A stretch of DNA of 64,000 bases from Wyeomyia smithii (Eukaryota > Arthropoda > Insecta > Diptera > Culicidae), in contig NC_073696.1 of NCBI RefSeq assembly GCF_029784165.1, forward strand, positions 262,614,494-262,678,493, in the 5' to 3' direction. Within the stretch, counting starts at the first letter, position 1; each line of letters opens with the position of its first letter. The notes under the pieces were generated by a model. That model ran no database searches, had not been told where the DNA came from, and was given only the letters and a program-made list of their open reading frames with translations. Shown here one piece after another: positions 10,971-22,431 of this stretch. The position numbers and the translations under genes were made by a program.

Positions 10971-12222
10971 GCCATAGTACAATCAATTTGCATTAAATCG
11001 CCAGCACTTTTTAGCACATTACCCACGCTTGATTTAGCCCCGTTCGGTGATTTCGCGATTTTAGTACCCGATCACATCGGATTTTCAATGTGGGTGTTCA
11101 AAATCACTGTTACGAAATAGCGGAGTTGTATGAGGAACCGAGTTCTTTTTAGCAGCACGCAGTTTTTTAGCGAATGCAGCTTTTAGCTGTGAAATATTTA
11201 TATTTAGTTGATTTTTTAAATGTAATCTAATGTGACTTACATAAACGGTCTTTCCTACAGTAATACAAGCAAATTTCTGCTTTTTCTCCACTTGGCGGTA
11301 ATCTCTGCTCAGACACAGTCTGTTAGGTTAGATTTTACTTTATATGACTTATTTTTACTTACGTATTCGTACTCAATCCTATTTTTTAATCTACTCTAAT
11401 TCTATTATATGAATAATTTTATTTAAACAAATTTTAATTTATCTTTAGCTGTAGTTCACTGCTTAAATTTTGACAAAAAGTTGTGGTTCGCGAATTCACT
11501 CTTTCACTCGACGAGTATGCAGTTGGTCTCCTAGTTGTCGTCTGGTGCTTCCGCCCGCTTGACAGCTCCACTTTCGTTTTGGGTAGCAACTTCACTATCG
11601 GAGATATTGGTAGCTGGCATAGCAGTGTCGCCAGAGCCAACAATCACATTTCTTCTCTCAGTTTCCATCCTGCACAACTTTTTCAAAAAAAAAAGGGATA
11701 ACCGAAAAATACAGATTTAACAGTTTGTCGTAGTGCAATGGAAGAATTTTTGCCTTTTAAGCTTGTTCTACATTAAAATACTCGCAATCTACTTCGTTTA
11801 CCATGGAATAGGGTGAAATTGATCACTCTTTACAATATATTTTTAATAATTCGGTTCATGTTGATTTTTCACGAAACAAAATTTATTTAAAATGAGTACT
11901 GTTACGTGCCCAAGAAACCGGTTATGATTAAAATGTCTTTAGTTTCCTTTTGAAACATCCGGGAATTCTCTATGATCCTATGAGATAAATCGGGATGAAA
12001 TTGATCACCCATGAAATCCATTTTTTCTGTTGGAAATATGCTATTGTGATGATTTCATTTCTGAAAACTATCAATTGTGGAAAGGAAACGGAAAACAACG
12101 ACACTTGTTTGTGGTTGTGAAACTTGTTAGATAGCAACCGACTGCTGTAGCAACCACATTTTACCAATATAGTAAGGGCTTCGATATTCTCATCACTCCC
12201 ACTTAAGTCTTCGATCAATAAA
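10971..12222. other. AT-rich DNA, two GAAATTGATCAC motifs
   Basis: No gene recognised. The motif TGAAATTGATCACY occurs at about 11814 and 11996 in the same orientation, suggesting a diverged duplicated repeat. A 45-codon minus-strand frame (11531-11668) precedes an A-run at 11686-11695, but no family could be assigned. Confidence 0.35.
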
Positions 12223-12330
12223 GACCTTTTTTGTATAGGTTATAGGCCCAACACAAAAGAAGTTCGAAGAACATGAAGCAAACGAAAAAGTGTTTCTGAA
12301 ATGAGTGAATAAGAATTTTTATAACATTCG

Positions 12331-12741
12331 ATGGCTCATCGGAACATCTTCGGAAATTGGATGCTCCAGACCGAGGTGATGATGGAGGACAAGGGATTGC
12401 TGGGTTGTCTGGAGAAAGCCATCGAGGACGAGAAGTATGCGAGGCAACTGCCAAATGACGCTGCGAACATCAAAACGGAGAAAAAGCAGAAACTCGAGGA
12501 GCGTATGGCCAGAGACCGGAAGTGCAAAACCTTGCACTACCAAATAGCCGAAGACAAGTTGGAGTACGTCAAAGACAAGCGCACGGCGAACGACGTTTGG
12601 GACGGCCTGAAGAACACGTTTCAACGTGTTGGAATCGCCGACAATCTGCTTATGAGAAAGCGGTCCCTGGAACTGATGTCACCATCAGATTCTCAGATCG
12701 AATCTTTCTGTTGCAGTTCGAGAAGGTTCTATGACACCTGA
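12331..12741 (+). pseudogene. Copia-type Gag (N-terminal part)
   Basis: A 136-codon frame resembling the gag polyprotein domain of copia elements (UBN2 type). It opens with a WMLQTEVMMEDKGL segment in the position of the conserved W...M...L..KGLW region, followed by an AKTLHYQIAEDKL-like helical segment and a TANDVWDGLKNTFQ motif, the hallmark W..L...Y/F stretch. The frame then degenerates after about residue 115 and stops at 12741. A zinc knuckle expected farther downstream is not visible. Gag would form the virus-like particle; this copy is truncated. Confidence 0.7.
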
Positions 12742-13019
12742 GAGCTGCTAAAGTAAAAATGTACGAGAAGGACACTGGATGCACTGAATAAATCCCACCT
12801 GGCCCTGGCGATTAAGGAATTCACTGCCCACTCAACTAATGACTTCGTAAATATTACACTGGCTAATTCTTAAGCTTTAACCTTGTCATGAATTGAGCTA
12901 GGTTGAGCTATATAGAAGTCCTGTACGTTTTCAGAAGTCAATTAATAGAGACACAGTGCCTGTCATTTAAGGCATTTCGAGCAATTTTTTATTCTTCATA
13001 TATCGAGGACAACGATAAT

Positions 13020-13385
13020 CGACACTTCTGGACAAGGCCCGGGCAATGTTAAAGGATGCTAGTCTCCCCAACATTTTATAGGGCGAGGCGGTGATTACAG
13101 CTGCATATTTGCTCAATCGAAGCCCGATATCACGTCACGCGATGTTGTAATTGACGAGTAACGGAGTGTGCAGCTGATCGTGGAGGCTGTCGGTAATGCT
13201 GGAATCGAAAGATGAAGAAAGAGAATTTGTTCACCAAAGCTTTGCCTGGAACCGGTATCAGGACCACTAGAACCGAAGGTGAAGTACGAAATTACTGATG
13301 ACGAAGACATCGGCATGCCTAAAGATAAAAAGTAGTAACCTACCGGAGCGCTCACGCAAAAGTTGGATGGTGCGAAACCAGTACA
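13020..13385 (+). pseudogene. Copia-type integrase C-terminal fragment
   Basis: Conceptual translation shows LDKARAMLKDASLPN, then an in-frame stop, then GEAVITAAYLLNRSP, which matches the highly conserved copia integrase stretch (R..L..A.LP...W.EA..TA.YL.NR.P). After this the frame shifts repeatedly, and an acidic YEITDDEDIG segment followed by ERSRKSW-type residues marks the usual linker before RT. The catalytic D,D,E core upstream is missing. Confidence 0.7.
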
Positions 13386-14035
13386 AAATTGTGCGTTTTT
13401 AGCGCAATTGTTGATGTAATTCGGAACCAGTACAATCATTGCGTGTTGGGCATAACGCAATTAATGCTCTATGGTTTCTTAAATGTATTTGGCAGCTCCA
13501 AACTACTACACCTAAACAGTTTCAACTGGTATCAAGCAGCATTGCAAAGCGAGCGAGAAGCAAAACCATTCTCCTCCTTTCTGCTTGAGGACAAGACATA
13601 TGCTACGCTTTTCAAGTCTTCTTTCGAGATACTTTTTCTTTTTCATGCATTCCTCTAAATAGCAGCAAGCACGCACCGACAGTATGAGTGAGAGACTAAC
13701 AACACTGGTATCAAGTAAGTGCAGCACGGGTGTCTCGCTCATTTCGTGAAGCAACGAGATATCGCCTTGCGCGTCGCAATCCGAACCGAAAGAGAAGCGA
13801 AAGAGCAACCTGCAAATTGTATGTCACGTGTCTGAAATTCTACGAGCGAGGGAGAAATTTCTCTCGTCGCTTGAGAAAAAAGCGCGTGCAGTCACTAATA
13901 CACTCGACGTGAGAAATAAAGTGTCGGTGTATGATACATATTCTGATTTCATTCTATGTTAATGTATTCGCAGTACAACTGTTGCGTTATGCGTTTCACA
14001 CATTTATTGTGCGATTTCTGTGCAACATTTGTGCG
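13386..14035. other. ~650-bp foreign segment splitting the copia relic
   Basis: The copia coding sequence stops near 13385 and resumes near 14058. In related elements these points are separated by only a few residues, so this block is an insertion. CAGTACAA occurs at about 13379, 13428 and 13973, and ACTGGTATCAAG at 13524 and 13708. The ends share TTGTGCG-type words but no clear long inverted repeat or target duplication. It is probably a non-autonomous DNA element; no coding domain. Confidence 0.4.
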
Positions 14036-14057
14036 AATCGGTGAGACAAATGACAAG

Positions 14058-14760
14058 GTAATGGCGTATGCATTGAACGCGGAGGCATTTGTAAAAAAAT
14101 TTCTATTCACAATTGATGGACTGATGAAGAGGAGTGACTGGCCCCCCCAATCTTTCCAAATCTTTGAAATCTTTTCCGAAACATTTAGAGAAGAACTTTG
14201 TGGACTGCAAGTAGGTTTTCAAAATAAAGCGCAATGAAGTTGGGAACATTGACCGGTACAAGGTTCGGTTGATAGCAAAGGGCTACTCACAACGTTAGGA
14301 ACGTTATAGGCAAAGATAACCAGGGCACGAGTGCTGTTAGCTGTCGCAAACGAAAAGAAGTTACATGTTCATCAGATGAAGACGGCCTTCCAGAATGACA
14401 TGTTGAAGAATGAAATCTACATGTGACAATATTAGGGATTCGAGAGGAGTAACCGAAATCTCGTTTGCTGCCTCAAGAAGTTACTGTATGGGTTGAAGCA
14501 GGCCCCACGAAGGTGGAACGAGGAGTTCAACTCTATTGTACTAGCGCTTGGCTTGAAACGATTCAATCTGGACAGCTGCCTTTACTGGAAACGAATCGGG
14601 TCCGTTGTCGTTTATCTGCTGCTCTATGTGGACGATATCATGCTGGTCTCTAGCCACCTGGACCTGGTGATGAAAATCGTGGCGAGGTTATGCAAAGGAT
14701 TCGACATGACGGACATGGGAAATCTCAGATTTCCTGGGATTCAAAGTTGAACGAGATCGC
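14058..14760 (+). pseudogene. Copia-type reverse transcriptase fragments
   Basis: Motifs in order across several frames: AYALNAEAFV with GLMKRSDW (pre-RT region), VFKIKRNEVGNIDRYKVRL.AKGYSQ (RT N-terminal block), then, in a clean frame at 14493-14750, KQAPRRWNEEF (the YGLKQAPR.W motif), LDSCLYWK and the catalytic box YVDDIMLVS. About five frame changes or stops separate these blocks, so no functional enzyme is made. The YVDD box itself is intact. Confidence 0.8.
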
Positions 14761-15230
14761 TGCCAAGGAACAGTGAAGATCAGCCAACCGAAATATGTTT
14801 CGGATCTTCTGCATCGTTTTGAAATGATGGAGTGCAAACTGATGTCACTCCATTAGACCCAAATCTGGTGGAACGGGGCAACGAAGTAGTTACAAAACAA
14901 CCTTATCGAGAGCTGATCGGCTGCCTGACGTACCTTGCATTATCATCGAAATTTCTTCAGCAGATTTCAATATACACCGACGAAAAATACTGAAACCATC
15001 GAAAAAAATTCTTCCGGCATTTGAAGGAAACCATCAACTACAGTTTGGTAGTCCGAAGACCGCTGATCCACAATAGGCAACATATTTCAAGTTTATGATA
15101 AAACCGTTTCGTGGATGATCAGGAAGCAAAACACTGTAAGGTTGTCTTCAACACAGGCCGAATACGTTTAGCTGAGCCAAGCTTTCTACGAAATCTTCTA
15201 AAACAGCTGCAGTGTCATTGATAACTGTTG
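14761..15230 (+). pseudogene. Copia-type RNase H fragment
   Basis: After RT the translation reads FLGFKVERDRC and KISQPKYVSDLLHRFEM (the conserved QP.YV..LL..F segment), and much later RKQNTVRLSSTQAEYV, which matches the copia RNase H motif (K.Q..V..SS.EAEY). Several stops and frameshifts lie between. Beyond 15230 no further element sequence or terminal repeat is recognised. Confidence 0.7.
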
Positions 15231-15474
15231 AGTTATCAGATTTCAATTTGGTATCAAGACAGTCATTTCTTTCTATCCCGGCCTTGGGATCTTGCTAGAA
15301 TAAAAAAAAACTTGCTATTAAGCCGCAGTATATCGAAAAAAATTGTAGTGACTTCTCCGTAATCCTCTAAGTTCTTTACAGACGAAATTTTTTTCACTCT
15401 TGAAATGCCAAAAGTGTCGGTAGTTTTCACTGCTTTTCTTTGTTAAGTTTTGTCAGGCTCCTGAGGATACCATA

Positions 15475-15672
15475 AGTGCAGCCTGCAGACCCGGTAATTG
15501 GCCAAAACACCATGCCGAAGACATCGGAGATTGCGGGTTCGAGTCCCCGCCTGGATCAGAAATTTTTTTCTAAGTTTAATTCACACTTTCTGTTCTTGTG
15601 CATTTTTCGCATCGTTTTTTTTTATCTGACCTTGATTATTGTTACTTTTATGCTTTCGATTTAAAAAAAAAA
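15475..15672 (+). mobile_element. tRNA-derived SINE, second type
   Basis: A perfect pol III B box, GGTTCGAGTCC, at 15536-15546 sits in a T-arm-like GCGGG...CCCGC stem, preceded by a possible anticodon stem CCGA/TCGG and an A-box-like TGGCCAAAACA. An AT-rich body follows, ending in 10 A at 15663-15672. The sequence differs from the SINE at 1791-1990. No clear target duplication. Confidence 0.5.
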
Positions 15673-15786
15673 GTGTAATTGAATTTCTAATATTATCTGA
15701 TATGGCAGGTAAAAAAATAAACAATTTGGTTTAGGAAAACATAAAAATGCAACTTTTTATTCCACAGTAAATCACAAATAACTTAA

Positions 15787-16530
15787 GAGCCAGTTCGGGG
15801 AGACCGCAACTAGGTCTTGTTTCGAGGTTCTACGATTGGACTGAAACTTCCAGTGTTTGTTTATCTATATGATAGAATAATGTTTTGCATAATGTCAGAT
15901 TTTTTAAAAAGGGGTAAGTGGGGTAAAAAAGCACATCAAAAATTGATGTCCAAAAATTGCTAAAAACGTAAAATTGTTATAACTTTGTGTAAACTGAATC
16001 GATTGTCATGAAAATTGGCATGTTTATTCTACTCTATAAAGACAAAAAAATGAGGATAATTGTAAGTTGCTATCGAGAATAAATGATGAGATATTCGCGT
16101 TTTTATTAAAAAATAAGGTTATTTTCACAGCAGTTTTTCTCTTGCCAACAGATCTAGGATTAAAATCCAAATAATACGTTTTGTAGTGCAACTCAAGAGC
16201 TTTCATTAGATACATTCAAAAAATTCGCCGTTATAAAGATGCATGAGACAATCCATTTTTTCTATAACATGTTATTGACCATCATATCGAACCCATTGTG
16301 CGAGAAGCGAAACTCCAGTTTCGTGTCCTTGTTATTTATGCACTAATGCACTAATGCAAAAGTTTGCAGAAAATTAGGTTTTTGGAAAAGGGGTTAGTGG
16401 GGTAAACCAGCTTTTCAAAATATTGTATTCAGAAACTGCTCAAACCGTAAAATCGGCTTATTCCCGAAGTTACACGATGAAATGAGAGGTTATTTTTGTA
16501 GCTAACAGAGGTAGAACGAATGCCGAACGT
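15787..16530 (+). repeat. Left inverted arm of the TTAA foldback element
   Basis: Pairs with the right arm with roughly 80-90% identity by eye. Landmarks shared in inverted order include GGGGTAAGTGGGGTAAAAAAGC, the palindromic TATAACATGTTATAG area and the GCGAGAAGCG area. Extra short differences show that both arms have aged separately. Confidence 0.75.
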
Positions 16531-16812
16531 AGAACGAATTAATATGGCCTTTGAATACTAAATAAAATCTATATTTCCTTATCTTCATTTTAAATTTGTA
16601 TTATCATCATCTAAGCACTCGATCATATTAGTAATTGCACTCAATGCATTTTCAAAGAATGCACTTTTTCTTGTGGCTCTGGTATCAGCAAAAAACCTTA
16701 TGAAAATCGATGTTTGAAAATTGATTGATTCATTATTACCGACCAATATTCATGACGTTCTCGTACATTCATCAATGCTTTATCTTTACTAACTTGTATT
16801 AGCTCAAGCTTA

Positions 16813-16883
16813 AAAAAAGCAAAGTCTTGGTGCTGTATTCCGATCCGGAACTCAACCTTCTGTTTATTATATACAGACTGTCT
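16813..16883 (-). mobile_element. 5'-truncated SINE 3' fragment with 17-bp target duplication
   Basis: A 71-bp piece matches the last part of the SINE at 1791-1990 (GCAAAGTCTTGGTGCTGTATTCC on the plus strand). It is flanked by a perfect duplication, GTATTAGCTCAAGCTTA, at 16796-16812 and 16884-16900. It sits in the loop of the foldback element, so it inserted after that element. Confidence 0.8.
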
Positions 16884-17119
16884 GTATTAGCTCAAGCTTA
16901 TTTTGCCTATATAACGTAGAAAAGTGGGCGAAAAACGATTTTATTTGTTCTACCGATGAATACATTTCCGATTTTAATTGCCTAATTCCTGCAGAAAGGT
17001 GTATTTTTGAAATCATTCCTTTGTGAGCATCTTACGGTGAAATTTATTTCTAATGGTATTTTAATTCTTTAAAGGGCACATTAAAAAAGGCTCAACAAAA
17101 AGTATCACGTGGCTTTGTT

Positions 17120-18355
17120 GACATTCGTTCATTCTCTTGTTGGCTCCAAAAATAACCTCATCGTGTAACTTCGAATGTAAGCCGAGAGTAATTATTTTAC
17201 GATTTGAGCAGTTTCTAAATATAAGATTTTGAAGAGCCTGTTTACCCCAAAAACCCCTTCTCCTTTCAAATTTTGCAAACTATTGCATTAGTGCATAAAC
17301 AAACATAACCTGAAAATTATAGCTCAATGGAAGAACAATGACACAAAACGGAGTGACGCTTCTCGCACAATGGGTGCGAAATGATGGCCTATAACATGTT
17401 ATAGAAAAAATGGATTTTCTCAGGCATCTTTATGACGGCGTATTTTTTGAATATATCTAATGAAAGCTCTTGAGTTGCACTACAAAACGTATTATTCAGA
17501 TTTTAATCCTAGATCTGTTGGCAAGAGAAAAACTGCTGTGAAAATCACCATATTTTTTTAGAAAAATGCGACACATCGTCTTCTGATTGAAAGAACGTCA
17601 ACAGCTCGAGTTGAAAGAAAATATCCCAGGCTTAACTGGAAACGAATATGGACGAACATCTCGTCGAAACAACTGTCATCAAATCTTCGGAGTAACCTGT
17701 ATCTGTTGATAAACGAAAAGACCGAACACCGCTGACTATTCAACTTAATCCAACGAGCAGACGGGGAAAATTGTTTGTTTTGCAACGCAGCGACAGAGAC
17801 TCTTCAGCACAAATTTTCAGAGTTCCCGCGCACGACGCAGGCATGGGCCTTCGTACAACATAAAATGGCAAGGATCCTTGGTGGATGGCGTATACTTTCG
17901 TTCGAAGAATTGCTACGTCCTGTTCTAATAAATGTACAACCAACTCAACGAAATCAAGTTTTGAAAATCTTTACACACTATATAACCAACATCACAGAAA
18001 ATAATTATAATATAATAGATATTATTGCACTTGCTTTCTATTTGAGATGTCAATCTAACTTGTAAATAGTTTTTTTAATATACACTAATAAACATAGTTT
18101 TACAAAAAAAAAAAAATATGTCATCATGTATTCTCGATAGCAACTTACAAATACCCTCATTTTGTTGCCTTTATAGAGTAGAATAAACATGCCAATTTTC
18201 ATGACAATCGATTTAGTTTACACAAAGTTATAACAATTTTACGTTTTTAGCAATTTTTGGACATCAATTTTTGACGTGCTTTTTTACCCCACTTACCCCT
18301 TTTTAATAAATCTGACATCATGCAAAACATTGTTCTACTATATAGATAAACAAAC
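17120..18355 (-). repeat. Right inverted arm of the TTAA foldback element (interrupted)
   Basis: Inverted counterpart of 15787-16530. It is continuous from about 17120 to 17571, interrupted by a LINE tail to 18116, and resumes at 18117 until the Juan-like insertion at 18371. The terminal 64 bp lie beyond that insertion at 22686-22749. Confidence 0.75.
17572..18116 (+). pseudogene. 5'-truncated LINE tail: zinc-ribbon C-terminus and poly-A
   Basis: About 545 bp inserted in the right foldback arm. One plus-strand frame (about 17583-18065, with a single stop after LINEKTEHR) encodes a C-terminal LINE domain with a CLFC...H..F.E/C zinc-binding pattern: ENCLFCNAATETLQHKFSEF, where the last cysteine expected is replaced by F. 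It ends LRCQSNL, is followed by an AATAAACA signal, and finishes in a poly-A run at 18103-18116. Such a domain is typical of the region after RT in several LINE clades. No target duplication is apparent. Confidence 0.65.
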
Positions 18356-18567
18356 CACGAAAGTTTCAGTGCGTCTTGAACTGTCCTACAGATCAGACGT
18401 TTTTTCGGTTGCTTGTGGACTGGTCTTTGACTGCCTATAGCTTCAAAGTTTGTGTTTTGTCAGTGTGTCTTTTAAAGACTACCTGAAAGTTATTTCCCAT
18501 CAGTCTTTCTCAAGACTACCTACTTTTGAATTTAACATTTGTTTTAACTTTTTTCGTATCACCTGAA

Positions 18568-19610
18568 ATGGCTGGACGGAAAAAGAAACCTCGCATCGCT
18601 GCGGGGAGGAAAAGAGAGGCATCTCTTTCTGACACATCGAGTGTCTGTAGTGACAATCCTTTTGATATTTTGCCTGAGCAAGAAGCTGGTGAAATGGAAG
18701 TTATTAATAATGAAACTTTACAAAATATAAAATCTTTAAAAAAGGAGAAAGTTCCACCTATTGTGGTAACTATTTCTTCTGAATTTAACATATTCAAAAA
18801 GGAACTTTCAACGTTTGTTTCTGACGTTAAAGTTACCTATCAGATTGGCCGTAGAGGTGAATGCCGCTTATTAGCCGACTCAGTAAAGGGTCGTGATCGT
18901 CTTGTTCAGTATTTAACTGACAAGATGTACAAATTTTTTACATATGACACCAAGAACGCCAAGCCGGTTGTCTTGAAAGGTCTCACCAACGATCAAACCG
19001 TTGATGAGATCAAACTTACTTTAACAGAATTACTTGGCATAGCCCCTACCCGAGTAATTCTAATGAAACAAAAATCACGAGGCGAAAACAGTCAGAGAGC
19101 TGGAATTTCCCTTGTTAATTATTTAGTTCATTTTAACCGCAATGAGGTTAACAACTTAAAATTTTTTGAAAAAGCACATGCTTTGTATAATGTGCGTGTA
19201 AAGTGGGAAATTTATAGGAAGTATGGCGGAGGTGAAAAGCATACCAATGCCGTACTTGCCAACGTTATGGCCATAGTTCCAAATTCTGTAACATGGACCA
19301 AAAATGTCTTAATTGTGGAGACTCTTCTCACAAAAAGGACACATGTCCTGTGAAAGAGAGTAAAAATTTTCGCTGTGCGAATTGTAACGGCAACCATATG
19401 TCAAATTTTTATCAATGCCCAGTCCGTTTAGCAATTGTTAAGGCAAGGCAAGGTAAACAAAATTCAATTTCTCAATTAAAACCAACTTCAAAACAAAATT
19501 CTCCAAGCGTACGAGTGACGCATAGTTTACCTACCCCTTTGCATACCCGTTTAACTTATGCACAGGTTACAGGTAGTTCGAATATAATATGGGTAAGCAA
19601 AACACGCTAG
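18568..19610 (+). pseudogene. Juan-like ORF1 (nucleic-acid-binding Gag-like protein)
   Basis: Begins MAGRKKKPRIAAGRKREAS, a basic N terminus, followed by a central domain with LKGLTNDQTVDEIKLTLTEL and YLVHFNRNEVNNLKFFEKA, typical of Jockey-type ORF1. The first frame runs to 19353. A one-base deletion near 19245 shifts it: the zinc-knuckle region CRTCQRYGHSSKFC (C-x2-C-x4-H-x4-C) and the following CLNCGDSSHKKDTCP and CANCNGNHMSNFYQCP knuckles are read in another frame ending at 19610. The protein would bind element RNA for transport and priming. Start chosen at the ATG at 18568 because upstream codons look like 5' UTR. Confidence 0.8.
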
Positions 19611-19828
19611 AAAATAATTGTACACCCGTTACTCCAGCTAATATTGCTGCCGAAAATATTTTTTCTAATGTCAACTGCCTGGGGCCTATTACGGCAGGTA
19701 ACTTTATTTTTTGCAACAGGCAATGTTCGATCTTATGAACGCCATGTTGCAGGCAAAATCAATGTTTGAAGCCATTCAAATAGGCACAAATTTTACTATT
19801 AAAATTGTTTCTAATTTAAAATTTAGCA

Positions 19829-22431
19829 ATGATTTTAAATAAAACAATTAAAATATTAAATTGGAATGCTCGCTCATTGAAGGCCAATGAGAATGAGCTT
19901 TTTAATTTTTTAACAGTAAATAATGTGCATATTGCATATAAACTTAAAATATGATCCCAATTACGTGGTTCATAGATATGATAGGAATCAGGGTTCCGGC
20001 GGTGGAGTTGCAATTGTTATTCATCGCCGAATCAAACATCGTGCTCTTCCCCATCTTGGGACGAAAGTTATTGAAACTTTGGGAATTGAAGTTCAAACTG
20101 AACTTGGGATTTTATTTATTGCCGCAGCATATTTACCATTTCAATGCACACGCGAGCTCAAAAATTATTTTAAAGGTGATTTACAAAAACTCACCAGAAA
20201 TCGTTCGAAATTTTTCATAATCGGCGATTTTAACGCTAAACATCGTTCATGGAATAATTCTCAAAGTAATTCCAATGGCAAAATTTTATTCAATGATTGT
20301 TCTTCAGGATACTATTCTATTTTGTCTCCGAATAGTCCTACATGCTTTTCTTCTGTAGGAAACCCTTCAACAATTGATTTGGTGCTAACAGATCAAAGTC
20401 AGGTATGTAGTGATTTGATCACACATGCTGACTTTGATTCTGACCATCTTCCAATAACTTTTTCTTTATCACATGAATCAGTTTTAAACCCTATGAGCTC
20501 TGTTTTTAATTATAACAAAGCTAATTGGGAAAGATACAAAACTCATATTGAGAGAAATTTCAATAATGAGCTTGATTTGCAAAACGAAGTGAATATTGAT
20601 TCCGCTTTGGAAGCATTAAAATGTGCAATTGTTGATGCCAGGAATTATTCTGTTCCAAAGGCTCAAGTGAAATTTGATTCATCAATAATTGACGAAAATC
20701 TTCAACTTCTAATTCGTTTGAAAAATGTCCGCAGACGTCAATATCAACGTTCTCGTGACCCTGTTTTTGAAACTATTTATAAAGATTTACAGAAAGAGAT
20801 TAAACATAGATTTACTCTTCTGAGAAATCAAAATTTTGAGACTAAAGTTGAAAAACTGAAACCATATTCAAAACCTTTTTGGAAGCTGTCGAAGATTCTT
20901 AAGAAACCTTCAAAGCCTATCCCAGTTTTAAAAGATGGTGAACGTTTTCTTGTATCCAATGAACAAAGGCTCAAAGACTTGCTCAGCAGTTTGCGAGTGT
21001 TCATAACTCAAATTTGAATTTTGTGAGTCCAATTGAAAATGAAGTCACACGTCAATTTGATTTAATTTCTTCCCAGAATTTTTTACCTGCAGAAATAATT
21101 GAAACTAACCTGAATGAGATTAAATCAATTATTAAAAATTTCAAAAATATGAAAGCACCTGGTGACGATGGAATCTTTAATATACTAATCAAACATCTCC
21201 CTGAAAGCACAATGGAATTTTTAGTAAAATTTTTAAATTGCTGCTTCAAAATTGCATATTTTCCCAAATTATGGAAAAATGCAAAAATTACTCCAATTTT
21301 AAAACCGGATAAGAACCCAGCAGAAGTTTAAAGTTATCGACCAATCAGTTTGCTTTCTTCAATAAGTAAACTGTTTGAGAGAGTTATTCTTAACAGAATG
21401 ATGTCACACATCAACGAAAATTCAATTTTTGCAAATGAACAGTTCATCAATTGCTCAGAGTTACTAATATGATACGAGCTAACAAATCTGAAGGTTATTC
21501 CACTGGAGCTGCTCTTTTAGACATAGAAAAAGCTTTCGACAGTGTTTGGCATAAAGGTTTGATTGCGAAATTGCAAACTTTTAATTTTCCAATTTTCCTA
21601 ATCAAAATTTTAAAAAATTATCTTACTGACCGAACTCTGCAGGTTGTCTATCAGAATTCCAAATCTGATAGATTTCTTGTCAGAGCAGGTGTACCTCAAG
21701 GTTCAGTCTTGGGTCCAGTCCTGTACAACATATTCACTTCAGATCATCCTGATTTGCCTCCAGGATGCACAAAGTCATTGTTCTGCGATGACACAAGCAT
21801 TTCCGTAAAAGGAAAAAGTCTTCGTGTCATATGCAGTCGATTGCAGAAAAGTTTAGATATTTTTTCTTCCTACTTGCAAAAGTGGAAAATCTCTCCCAAT
21901 GCTTCTAAAACTCAAATGATAATTTTTCCGCATAAGCCTAGGGCTTCTTTCCTCAAGCCAAACAATAATCACGTTGTCAAGATGAATGGGGTTATTTTAA
22001 GTTGGTCTGACAAGGTTAAGTACTTGGGACTAATTTACGATAAAAAACTTATTTTCAAAGAGCACATAGAGAATATACAAGCCAAGTGCATCAAATATAC
22101 GAGATGTTTATATCCTCTCATTAACAGGAATTCTAAACTTTGTTTAAAGAACAAACTTTTGATTTACAAACAAATTTTTAGACCAGCAATGCTTTATGCT
22201 GTACCGATCTGGTCAAGTTGCTGTTCAACAAGGAAGAAAACGCTCCAAAGGATTCAGAATAAAATTCTGAAAATGATTTTGAAGCGTCCTCCTTGGTTTG
22301 GTACACTCGAATTACATAGACTTACTGGTGTTGAACCATTAGAAGCTATGTCAAATAAAATTATTAACAATTTTCGACAAAAATCGTTGCAATCCTCAAT
22401 TGCTACGATAAGCTCTCTTTATAGCCAATAA
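19829..22431 (+). pseudogene. Juan-like ORF2 (AP endonuclease and reverse transcriptase)
   Basis: Starts near MILNKTIKILNWNARSLKAN (endonuclease block I) at 19829. A small deletion/frameshift near 19940 removes the ETWL catalytic region, and a new frame then carries GGGVAIVIH, IIGDFNAKHRSWN, STIDLVLTD and DSDHLPI (the remaining endonuclease blocks). RT motifs follow: MKAPGDDGI, a frameshift at about 21010, SYRPISLLSSISKLFE near 21335 after an in-frame stop, another break near 21450, then LLDIEKAFDSVWH, GVPQGSVLGP and the catalytic box, here FCDD instead of the usual FADD (about 21780). It ends at 22431. At least four lesions make it non-functional. Confidence 0.85.

Larger units (their letters stand above)
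12223..15230 (+). mobile_element. Decayed Ty1/copia LTR-retrotransposon (internal region)
   Basis: Gag, integrase C-terminal, reverse transcriptase and RNase H fragments follow in the Ty1/copia order (integrase before RT) on the plus strand. All parts carry frameshifts and stops, and an unrelated segment of about 650 bp separates integrase from RT. I found no pair of long terminal repeats flanking it, so only the internal region is defined. GGTTATAGGCCC near 12238 may be the remains of the primer-binding area. It is an inactive relic. Confidence 0.8.

Noticed and set aside
11531..11668. 45-codon minus-strand frame beginning METERRNVIVGSGDTAMP
   Set aside because: Looked like the start of a retroelement Gag, but it is too short and stops early; no supporting domain or flanking repeats.
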